Assembly (NCBI RefSeq): GCF_000311725.1
Contig: NZ_HE978519.1
Location: forward strand, 46,457-110,456
DNA from: Robertmurraya massiliosenegalensis JC6
GTDB lineage: Bacteria > Bacillota > Bacilli > Bacillales > Cytobacillaceae
DNA length: 64,000 nucleotides
Direction of reading: 5' to 3'
Made by a program: the position numbers and the translations under genes. The notes beneath the pieces were generated by a model. That model worked only from the letters and a program-made list of their open reading frames with translations. It searched no databases and was not told where the DNA came from. Numbering within the stretch: position 1 is the stretch's first letter; each line of letters opens with the position of its first letter. Shown here piece after piece: positions 8,917 to 16,271 of the stretch.

Positions 8917-9183
8917 CTATCGCATCATCAATTTCCTTTTTTCTTTTACTTCATCCTTAGAGAAATCGGGTGTTAGGATAGCGATTATCACAACTACTAT
9001 AAGGAGGATTGCTAGGAATCCCCCCCATATCGGTGAAGTTTTTAATAAAATACCTCCGATGACTTTTTTAGTTGCCTTCATTGCAAACTTTTTCGTTACA
9101 TTTTTAAGAGCGTTACCCGCTTTTGACAAACCTTTTTTAGCTAGATTTTTTGTTGGATCATTTTGTTGATGTGAGTAACTCAT
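8917..9183 (-). CDS. N-terminal anchor segment of the cell-wall hydrolase (frame -1 to 7508-8896)
   Basis: 88 codons: a basic N-terminus rich in Lys, then one transmembrane helix (about 54-70) and a short tail ending in RKLMMR. This is the usual start of conjugative cell-wall hydrolases. In the shifted frame the sequence would continue from DEVKEK through KEIDDAIEVKLNDY straight into the hydrolase. The switch lies in an A6 run at about 8937-8942. Either one A has been lost (mutation or sequencing error) or a -1 frameshift makes the fused protein. It begins with an ATG overlapping the end of the VirB6-like gene. Confidence 0.65.
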   Translation of the reverse strand: MSYSHQQNDPTKNLAKKGLSKAGNALKNVTKKFAMKATKKVIGGILLKTSPIWGGFLAILLIVVVIIAILTPDFSKDEVKEKRKLMMR

Positions 9184-11339
9184 GGCTGACCACTCGAACG
9201 AGTTCGATTTTGCATCCCTCGAGTTGCATTTGCATGATTATTAATAGCTTCAAGGTTTTTTTGTCTCCTTTGTTGTTGTTCAGCGTAAAATCTAGCTCTT
9301 TTTTCTTTCATTTTTCTTACTTCTTGCTCTGATGTGAGGTAATTTACGTTCTGCTTATGGTAATCTTCTTTTTTCGCTTTTGCTTCAACACTACCTTCAC
9401 CATGTTGGGCAACAGCAACTTCTAAGTCTTTCTTTGCAGACATTTGTTGATATTTTAAAGGGATTAAGCCTTCCTCTTTTTGTCCTATTTCCCAATCTAA
9501 ATCTCGTTGTTGATTGACTAAATCATAATTTTCTTTAGAAGGTTCATAATGGTCTTTCAATAGTGCGTCGTTAGTATAGTTTGCGTTTCCTATTACACTA
9601 CCAAGTGTAGATCCTGTCCATCCTCCTATTAATTCTTCTCCCATTCTTTTCATTTCTTGAGGATTACTTAATTGAGATTTATCATGGAAACCTAATCGTT
9701 CTTTTGTAAGATCCATTACTCCTAAACCTTGTGCATTACTTTGTATTCCTTCACCTAGAACTTGTATACCTTTACCTGTTTTCCCTTTCATAGAACCAGC
9801 TACATAAGCGCCACCTAACCCTACTGCTCCACCTATAACTGTTCCATTAGCACCTTTACCTGAAACCATTGTTCCTGCCATTGCTCCTAATGCTGCCATT
9901 CCTCCAACAGCAGTCACCCTTCCTATTCTTCCTAAATTTGGATTTTTAGCCATTTTCTTTCCAGTCTTGGCTAAATTACTCCCTACTGCGGCCATTCCTC
10001 TAGGGCGTGATTTAGTTAAACCATTACCCACTGGTGCAGAACCGACACCTTGATTAGCCATAGCTTTGGAGTCTGTGGATTCCCCTCCTGCCATAGTATT
10101 AGATTGTCCAACGGAATACCCATTTAGGTCTCTATCGGTTTGACCTCTAACTCCTTCAGCAGTTTTAGTTTTATTCTCCAATACGTCTTTAGAAGAACCA
10201 CCTTTTTCTGAGAATATACCTTTTGCCATCATTCCTACGCCCATTAATCCAGCCATTCCACTACCATTAGCTATACTTCGACCTAATCCTCCGCCGCCAT
10301 CTCCTTCACCAGTGAAACCACTGACAATTCTTTGTACTAGATCAGACATTGCAGGTAAAGCAAAGAACATTGTAAATACAAACCAAAAATTCAAATCTTC
10401 TGCATTAGATATTGCAAAGAAAAATAGACCAAGAGCAATTGCATGAGCACTTTGCATAAATATTTGGCTAGTGAAATTTGTAAACCATGTATTCAACACA
10501 TTTCTTCGAGATGGGATAATCGCACTAAGAATGACTAGTGGGAATAAAGCTACAAGCATTCCAAGTGTAATCATTCTCATCATGTACTGATAATTTAAAA
10601 TGAAGGTCATAAACAAAGCACAAACAACTAATATTGCAGTTGTAAATGAACCCGAACTCATTACATCTTCCGTTTCCGTAGGATTCCATACTGTCGAGAG
10701 GAATGATGTTACCTCTATGCTTTGTCCTTTTAAGGCTACATAAACAGTGTCCACAATAAAGTAATTTATTCTGATTATCCAGTCCCAAGCGATATGCCCG
10801 AATCGAAGTAATAAAGTAGTTATAACGATTCCGAATAATATCTCTTTCGCTTTGGACATTGATTCGGGATTTTTAAGCAAATCTAGTAATAACACCAAAC
10901 CACCTAATGCTATTAGTACCACAACTGGAATAGGCAATAAAAATATAAAAATATCATAGATCCTTGCTATACCGTTAAATAGACCTTGTGGAAAAACACC
11001 TAACGTTAAGTCGTCTCTAAATGCATTTGCTTTGTTCTCAAGAAGAGAATCATCTTCATTTATGACGTCTTCTCTTTGAAAGACAAGAACCGATACATCT
11101 TGTGCTTGCATAATAGCGATAAGACTATTCGCTACATTTAAGAAGAACTTTGATAAATGTTTTTCCACTAAGGCAGGTTTTCTATCTTCCTCATTCTCTG
11201 GATCAAGTACAGGGGTATAGTCAGCCAAAGCACTAATAGGCTGCATTAGAATTGTCATTAAAAACAACCCTATTAGAACTTTTTTGATGAATGACCGTTT
11301 ATTTTCGTTTTCGTGACTTATACGCATAATAAGCATCAC
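9180..11339 (-). CDS. VirB6/TrbL-like polytopic conjugation protein
   Basis: 719 residues. An N-terminal signal-like helix ends at SALADYTP (about 30-40), then several membrane helices lie between residues 130 and 350 (for example IFIFLLPIPVVVLIALGGLVLL). A long Gly/Ala/Met-rich stretch (about 360-540) and a charged coiled-coil C-terminus follow. This is the build of VirB6/TrbL inner-membrane channel proteins with an extended cytoplasmic tail. It overlaps the VirB4-like gene by about 40 nt at the start; the internal ATG at codon 5 is an alternative start. Confidence 0.78.
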   Translation of the reverse strand: MMLIMRISHENENKRSFIKKVLIGLFLMTILMQPISALADYTPVLDPENEEDRKPALVEKHLSKFFLNVANSLIAIMQAQDVSVLVFQREDVINEDDSLLENKANAFRDDLTLGVFPQGLFNGIARIYDIFIFLLPIPVVVLIALGGLVLLLDLLKNPESMSKAKEILFGIVITTLLLRFGHIAWDWIIRINYFIVDTVYVALKGQSIEVTSFLSTVWNPTETEDVMSSGSFTTAILVVCALFMTFILNYQYMMRMITLGMLVALFPLVILSAIIPSRRNVLNTWFTNFTSQIFMQSAHAIALGLFFFAISNAEDLNFWFVFTMFFALPAMSDLVQRIVSGFTGEGDGGGGLGRSIANGSGMAGLMGVGMMAKGIFSEKGGSSKDVLENKTKTAEGVRGQTDRDLNGYSVGQSNTMAGGESTDSKAMANQGVGSAPVGNGLTKSRPRGMAAVGSNLAKTGKKMAKNPNLGRIGRVTAVGGMAALGAMAGTMVSGKGANGTVIGGAVGLGGAYVAGSMKGKTGKGIQVLGEGIQSNAQGLGVMDLTKERLGFHDKSQLSNPQEMKRMGEELIGGWTGSTLGSVIGNANYTNDALLKDHYEPSKENYDLVNQQRDLDWEIGQKEEGLIPLKYQQMSAKKDLEVAVAQHGEGSVEAKAKKEDYHKQNVNYLTSEQEVRKMKEKRARFYAEQQQRRQKNLEAINNHANATRGMQNRTRSSGQP

Positions 11340-13377
11340 TCACTTCTTGTAATCTATCTGGATTCGTTTCAAACAACATGGCTTCATGGAGAGATGAAGA
11401 AACTTGAATAATACTGCGTTCTTCGTTAATTCGTAAAATTCCTAATCCCTCACCAGCTTCATGTACTAAAAAATCAGCTTCATATTCCGTTAGATTGAAT
11501 TTACCTTGAATATCACCAATATCTATTGAGTCTTGTTTCAAGAATAGCTTTGTAGGTGCATTTTTTAAAATTCCTAATCCAAATTCAGAACGAGTAAATA
11601 CTTCGAAACCTTGTGTTATTGCTAACATAGAAGTATTAAAAAATCGAACAATCCTATATTCTGCTTCTAGCCATTGTGCAGTTTCTGGGTCTTCCATTGG
11701 AATTTGTGCTTCATCAACTACTAATCGCTTACGAATATGTCTATCTTTATGACTAAATTTAGTAGATAGCCATTTGGTAGCTATGAATAAGCCTAAAGGT
11801 TTCATAATATCTGCATCTAAATTTGAAAGACCAAAAGCAAACAAAGGAGTATCTTGAATTTTTACATTTGATTGAGTATCAAAAATAGCCTGTGTAGGAG
11901 AATCACCGTATTTGGTAAAGTTCTTAAGTAATTCTGCAACAATTTTTGTCTCTTGATCTTCCTTTAATAATTGGTATAACTCTCCAATTGTCGGCATGTC
12001 TTTCAATTCTTTCTCTAATGAAAAATGAGCATTCCCATTTTCATCAGTATTCGTTACTCTTTCGGCCTTATATAATGATTCGGGGGACTGTGTAATTCCT
12101 TTATTTCGATAAAGTTCTCGAATTTTGTTATCAATTCTTACTTTTACAATCCCTGTCAAACTATCTTCATCAAGAATTTTAATCATACGATAAACGATTG
12201 CACGAGCAGCAATAATTGTATCTTCTAAGTTCACGCGTCTTACTGTCTCACCATTAATAACCTGTTCTTCAACATCTACATCAAAAAAGTTAATTTTAAA
12301 CGGACTTTCTGGACCGAGGTCAATATATGGGCAATTCATCGCTTTAACATATGTGGCATAGTCACCTTTGGGACAAATTATACAATGCTTAATTCCACGT
12401 AAAGTGTCATGATGTACCAAACGAAGCGTTGAAAATGTTTTACCCGCTCCCGAACCACCAGTAATAACACCGTTCCGATTCATCAAAGACCGATCCCAAG
12501 CATCGTAAAAAATTGGTCTATTTAGATGATCTCGCCCCCAAATAATCCCACTGTTATGCGATATTTTTCCGTTTCCAAATGGGAAAAAATCTGCTATATT
12601 TGATGTTTCATAACTAAAAGTATGTTCTTTATAAAATGGATTATCAGCTAAAGGAGTGATGTTCAATAGAGCATCTAACTGTTTACCATCTGGGGAACGT
12701 AAGATAATATCATTCCCACTGAATCTTCGGATCATATTATTAGAGAATTTTTTTAAAGCCTTTAATTCCGTTGCAGATGAAACAATCTGTAAACTAACTC
12801 TAAATGGTTTCTCTATGTTCTGACGCAAACGTCTTTGTCTTGACTGTAAATCGTGTAATTCGTCTAACAATTTATCTCTTTTTTCATCTGGCATATCACG
12901 ATAGAGATCTGATTTTATCCCTCGAATACGCTTCCCTACTTCTTCTAATTCATCTGTTGTTTCAACAGGATCAATGTGAATTGCTAGGTCTATATCTCCT
13001 TGTCCGAACTCCCCAACTAATAAGGGGTTTAACATCCCTGCGATAGTTGAACCACTAGTAATCTCCGCATAATATGAACGGAAATACCTAGCAAATTCAT
13101 TCGTACCGCCTATTTCCACATAATAATCATTTACTTGCGTTCCATCGAATGTTATATCAGTTGGAATTGTTTCTTTAATCATAGAAGGAGCAACAAAGTC
13201 AATTCCTTCTGCTTTTGTTTCTTCAGAGCGAACAAAGTTTGGCAATTTTTCTTCCTCATGATTTTCTTTGGTTATATCAATATTTGTTTTATCTTCAGTT
13301 GACGACCTACGAGTTTCTTTTGTTTGTTCCTGTTTTTTTGTTGATAATTTACCTTTTTTCTTTGTGAAAATCCCCAT
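11299..13377 (-). CDS. VirB4-like conjugation ATPase, catalytic part
   Basis: 692 residues. The Walker A motif GVITGGSGAGKTFSTLRL is near residue 300, Walker B RLVVDEAQIP near 560, and a downstream AITQGFEVF motif is typical of VirB4/TraC/TcpF ATPases. The N-terminal 250 residues hold the end of the VirB4 N-terminal domain; the beginning of that domain appears to be encoded by the separate upstream gene 13394-14404. It would energise pilus/channel assembly at the membrane. The initial 60 residues are basic and low complexity. It starts at ATG, 16 nt after the upstream gene. Confidence 0.88.
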   Translation of the reverse strand: MGIFTKKKGKLSTKKQEQTKETRRSSTEDKTNIDITKENHEEEKLPNFVRSEETKAEGIDFVAPSMIKETIPTDITFDGTQVNDYYVEIGGTNEFARYFRSYYAEITSGSTIAGMLNPLLVGEFGQGDIDLAIHIDPVETTDELEEVGKRIRGIKSDLYRDMPDEKRDKLLDELHDLQSRQRRLRQNIEKPFRVSLQIVSSATELKALKKFSNNMIRRFSGNDIILRSPDGKQLDALLNITPLADNPFYKEHTFSYETSNIADFFPFGNGKISHNSGIIWGRDHLNRPIFYDAWDRSLMNRNGVITGGSGAGKTFSTLRLVHHDTLRGIKHCIICPKGDYATYVKAMNCPYIDLGPESPFKINFFDVDVEEQVINGETVRRVNLEDTIIAARAIVYRMIKILDEDSLTGIVKVRIDNKIRELYRNKGITQSPESLYKAERVTNTDENGNAHFSLEKELKDMPTIGELYQLLKEDQETKIVAELLKNFTKYGDSPTQAIFDTQSNVKIQDTPLFAFGLSNLDADIMKPLGLFIATKWLSTKFSHKDRHIRKRLVVDEAQIPMEDPETAQWLEAEYRIVRFFNTSMLAITQGFEVFTRSEFGLGILKNAPTKLFLKQDSIDIGDIQGKFNLTEYEADFLVHEAGEGLGILRINEERSIIQVSSSLHEAMLFETNPDRLQEVSDAYYAYKSRKRK

Positions 13378-13393
13378 TTGTTTCCCTCCCCTA

Positions 13394-14404
13394 CTAATTA
13401 GTTACTTCCGCTAATTCCTTTTCTTGTTCCAAAGGATTTTGTTTTACATGTTCAAAATCATTAAAGTTTAAATCGTCGTTTATAATTGTCTCAGGGTTTT
13501 CAGTGGTCATATGAATAACATTAAATCCTTGCATTTTAAGAGACTCATATTCAGCCAATTCTTCAACAAGAAACGGTGTTTCAGAAAATTTGAATTCACT
13601 AAATGAACTAGCTCTTGCTGCATCATCTAACCTTTGTGCTAGAGTTAAGTCTCGATTTAACGTCATATAGACCATATTTAATACTCCTGTACGATTTAGA
13701 CGAGTGGCTCTAATTCCCATTCCATGAAATAATTGATATGCTAGATCTGTCACTTCTTCTAATATTGAATTAGCTAAATCTTGGGCTTCTTCTTCACTCA
13801 TACTTGTAGCTTTTTGCCTAGTTTTGTTTATTAATGAATTAAGAACCGAGTTACCTGTATCTAACCCTTTTTCTAATCCTTCCTTATAAGGATTAAATCG
13901 GAATATCGCATAGCACCTTACTTCTCTTGTTTTTACCTCTGCAAACTCCCGATAATTGTCAAGAACTTCCTCTCTAGCTTCACTAAATTCTTTGGTTAGA
14001 TTATCGAGTTTTTCTGATTCTTCTTCATAGTTATTTATAAAATCAGTCATATCCAAGTATTGAGACTGGACTAACAATGTATTTCGAATGCTTAAAGCGT
14101 TAATCAAGCTTCTAAATTTCCGCCAAATAGAGGTATTTTCATTTGCATTATTTAAACGTTGATTTATTTCTGATAATTCAAGAATTGCTGTAAATGTCCC
14201 ATCATTTAACTGAGTAATTCCTTTATCAGAAATCTCCTTGTACTCAAACAATTCTTGTACTGTTTCCTTCTTGGCTTTCTTAGCTTTTGATGATTTATCC
14301 CCTTTTTTATTTTTCTTGTTGTCTTTCTTTGATGTGAATAGTGAGTAAAGGAAATACCCGCCGACTACGACGAGTATGATTAATCCCACTACTTGCATGT
14401 TCAT
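13394..14404 (-). CDS. Membrane-anchored VirB4 N-terminal-domain-like protein
   Basis: 336 residues. A transmembrane helix (5-21) and Lys-rich linker (25-50) precede a domain resembling the N-terminal part of VirB4/TraC proteins (TFTAILELSEINQRLNN, SIRNTLLVQSQYLDM, VRCYAIFRF, LFHGMGIRATRLN). It has no P-loop. With the ATPase at 11299-13377 it would make a two-piece VirB4, here with its own membrane anchor. It overlaps the VirB3/PrgI-like gene by 4 nt (ATGA). Confidence 0.65.
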   Translation of the reverse strand: MNMQVVGLIILVVVGGYFLYSLFTSKKDNKKNKKGDKSSKAKKAKKETVQELFEYKEISDKGITQLNDGTFTAILELSEINQRLNNANENTSIWRKFRSLINALSIRNTLLVQSQYLDMTDFINNYEEESEKLDNLTKEFSEAREEVLDNYREFAEVKTREVRCYAIFRFNPYKEGLEKGLDTGNSVLNSLINKTRQKATSMSEEEAQDLANSILEEVTDLAYQLFHGMGIRATRLNRTGVLNMVYMTLNRDLTLAQRLDDAARASSFSEFKFSETPFLVEELAEYESLKMQGFNVIHMTTENPETIINDDLNFNDFEHVKQNPLEQEKELAEVTN

Positions 14405-14745
14405 CTACTTTCCACCTCGTTTACAGAAGGCATGTTTTTTCTACGATAATAGAAGGTTCGGTTTCTAGCCTTTAGTTTTATTTTTGTTAAAATTAGTTGG
14501 AACAATGATAAGTTGGTTTTTGGGTCTTTAAAAAACGCAAAAACTAATGAAATAATAATTGGAATAAACCAATGTACTCTATCAAATATCAGTGAACCCA
14601 ATGGTAATTTCGGGAAAATTTGAGCTACTTGATAGGTCCCCATAATTCCAGGAGCCAACCATAACAGTTGACTCCAAGAGAAAGGACCTATGATTGCTTC
14701 TTCAACATTACTGTTATAAGGGACTTCATGGTATTGTCCGTACAC
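14401..14745 (-). CDS. VirB3/PrgI/TcpE-like small membrane protein
   Basis: 114 residues. It begins QYHEVPYNSNVEEAIIGPFSW, a pattern of PrgI-family proteins (short basic/polar start, then two close hydrophobic helices at about 28-45 and 58-76), followed by a basic cytoplasmic tail RTFYYRRK. PrgI/TcpE proteins are the Gram-positive counterparts of VirB3 and sit immediately upstream of VirB4, exactly as here. Coupled to the next gene by ATGA. Confidence 0.8.
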   Translation of the reverse strand: MYGQYHEVPYNSNVEEAIIGPFSWSQLLWLAPGIMGTYQVAQIFPKLPLGSLIFDRVHWFIPIIISLVFAFFKDPKTNLSLFQLILTKIKLKARNRTFYYRRKNMPSVNEVESR

Positions 14746-14787
14746 AGAATATCCTCGTCCTTTCTTTACTTCTATTTAGTGTTCAAA

Positions 14788-15252
14788 TTAAATTTTTACT
14801 CCGAAAATACCTAATATTGCTCCAAGAATTTGCTCTGTAAAGAAGATTAGCGCTATCGCTAAAATTAGACCTCCCATACGACCTTTCATATCTGCGAGAC
14901 CTTCTGCTGATTTTTTAATAAATAGTGAATAAGCCATTAACATAATTAAGATTATCGCTACTACTATTGCAATATCACGAGCGAATTTGACTAAGGTATT
15001 ACCTGCTGAATCAACAGTTTTCTCTAATTGGTTCAGATTACTTCCAGACACCTTGCTCTTTAAAGAAGCTTCAGCAACATTTGTTAGTTCTAAATTAAAT
15101 TGATGTGAAATTACCTGTCCGATTCCTAAAGACAAGACTAAAACCGCAAGTAGTACAATTAGAATTTTTTTAATTAAACTTCCTTTATTTTCAACAAGCT
15201 CCATATTCATATCTCCCTCTTGTTTATTTGGCTGTAAAGAAATTTCTTTCAA
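14788..15252 (-). CDS. VirB2-like membrane protein, first gene of the type IV core operon
   Basis: 154 residues with three hydrophobic helices (about 28-46, 93-113, 125-148). Topology is like VirB2/TrbC or the small first protein of Gram-positive type IV operons. The start chosen is TTG at 15252, 6 nt behind the strong ribosome binding site AAAGGGGGGAG. An internal ATG pair (codons 15-17) after AGAGGGAG is an alternative. It lies downstream of transfer-regulon promoter B. Confidence 0.6.
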   Translation of the reverse strand: MKEISLQPNKQEGDMNMELVENKGSLIKKILIVLLAVLVLSLGIGQVISHQFNLELTNVAEASLKSKVSGSNLNQLEKTVDSAGNTLVKFARDIAIVVAIILIMLMAYSLFIKKSAEGLADMKGRMGGLILAIALIFFTEQILGAILGIFGVKI

Positions 15253-15295
15253 AATTACTCCCCCCTTTCATTAGGAGAAACACTCCTTTTTTTAT

Positions 15296-15333
15296 AGAGT
15301 AGCAATTTTTCCTTATAGTAGAGTGCCAATAAA
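15296..15333 (-). promoter_or_regulatory. Transfer-regulon promoter B
   Basis: The minus strand reads TTATTGGCACTCT (15332-15320), then, exactly 22 nt after TTGGCA, TACTCT (15301-15296) as the -10 candidate. It points at the type IV core operon (15252 to 5051). Same geometry as the sites at 4946, 22284, 22404 and 60101. A second AT-rich hexamer TATAAA directly overlaps and could be the real -10. Confidence 0.65.
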
Positions 15334-15798
15334 TTACGAATTGGACTTTTTTGACTGGTGATAGGAGTAATCAGCTTTCTGATCAGTTATCCTTAATTTT
15401 TCAATGATAATGCTGTTACTAAAGTAAATTTCATCCATGTATTGCTCTTTTTGATTTTGATATTCTTCTATTTTTTGTAAAGCATCTTGAACAGCCCATT
15501 TTCTATTAAATTTCTCTTTGAACATTAAGAACAGCTTTTTTTGTTCCTCATGTGGTAACATAGATAACTCATAAGCTATAACTTTCTTTAATTGGCCTAC
15601 TCTTAGAAGGTCTTTGAACTCAACGATGAGATTATTTAATTTATAGAGTCTTTTTAAGTTTCTAACAGCTTCATAGAGATGAAGAGATAAATAGTCGTAG
15701 CTATATTCAGTTGAATCTTTTATATTTTTTATCATTCTAGCTCTTTCAATAAGACAAGTTTCGTTTATAAAATCCAATTTCTGTTTATTAGATAACAT
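15334..15798 (-). CDS. Unknown helical protein with weak ParB-like stretch
   Basis: 154 residues, predicted all-helical, no membrane segment. The stretch LLRVGQLKKVIAYELSMLPHEEQKK and the following AVQDALQKIEEY recall the helical region after the ParB helix-turn-helix (GHARALL ... VRE.E), but the match is weak and there is no CTP-binding motif. It sits just upstream of transfer promoter B, so it is not the first gene of the core operon. Ribosome binding site AGGAGG before the ATG. Confidence 0.55.
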   Translation of the reverse strand: MLSNKQKLDFINETCLIERARMIKNIKDSTEYSYDYLSLHLYEAVRNLKRLYKLNNLIVEFKDLLRVGQLKKVIAYELSMLPHEEQKKLFLMFKEKFNRKWAVQDALQKIEEYQNQKEQYMDEIYFSNSIIIEKLRITDQKADYSYHQSKKSNS

Positions 15799-15902
15799 TT
15801 TTTTCCTCCTATTTTAAAAATTATCGAATTTAAAAATTATCGAACTTTCTAATGCCATCTTGTATAATAAGTTTTAGATTCCCTTTTTAGGAAGGTTGTA
15901 GT

Positions 15903-16229
15903 ATGATGAATTTTTCAAGTAAAGAAATAATTAAAACTTTTTGGCGTAGCTATAACCTTGCAACCAGTAAGACTGATTACAAAAATCTTTTAAAACAATC
16001 AAAATTAGATTGTTTAGAGTTTCTCTCTTCATTAGAAGATGAAGAACATTTGATTTTTTATGACCAGCTACCCTTATTTGCGATTATTTCGGAAGTGCAT
16101 CGAATCTGCCCTGAATCTGTCACTGAACTAGCAGAAGAAGATGATTTTTTTGAAACTGCATTGAACTTATTTTCTACTTATTCAAAAGAAAAAAGAGATT
16201 TGTTGCGTGATACCTTTTTAAAACAATAA
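15903..16229 (+). CDS. Unknown 108-residue helical protein
   Basis: Plus-strand single gene between two minus-strand blocks. It is acidic and helical, with no membrane segment or metal-binding motif (SCORE: LDCLEFLSSLEDEEHLIFYDQLPLF is too hydrophobic for a linker and may be a core helix pair, residues 38-60). Ribosome binding site GGAAGG about 8 nt before ATG. It ends just before the bidirectional terminator at 16231-16265. A divergent AT-rich promoter region separates it from 15334-15798. Confidence 0.55.
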   Translation: MMNFSSKEIIKTFWRSYNLATSKTDYKNLLKQSKLDCLEFLSSLEDEEHLIFYDQLPLFAIISEVHRICPESVTELAEEDDFFETALNLFSTYSKEKRDLLRDTFLKQ

Positions 16230-16230
16230 A

Positions 16231-16265
16231 AAGAAGGTTGCTATTTTTTAGCAACCTTCTTTTAT
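16231..16265. terminator. Bidirectional terminator
   Basis: The perfect inverted repeat AAGAAGGTTGCTA (16231-16243) / TAGCAACCTTCTT (16249-16261) has T-rich flanks on both strands. It serves the convergent genes 15903-16229 and 16272-18488. Confidence 0.9.
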
Positions 16266-16271
16266 TTAGTT

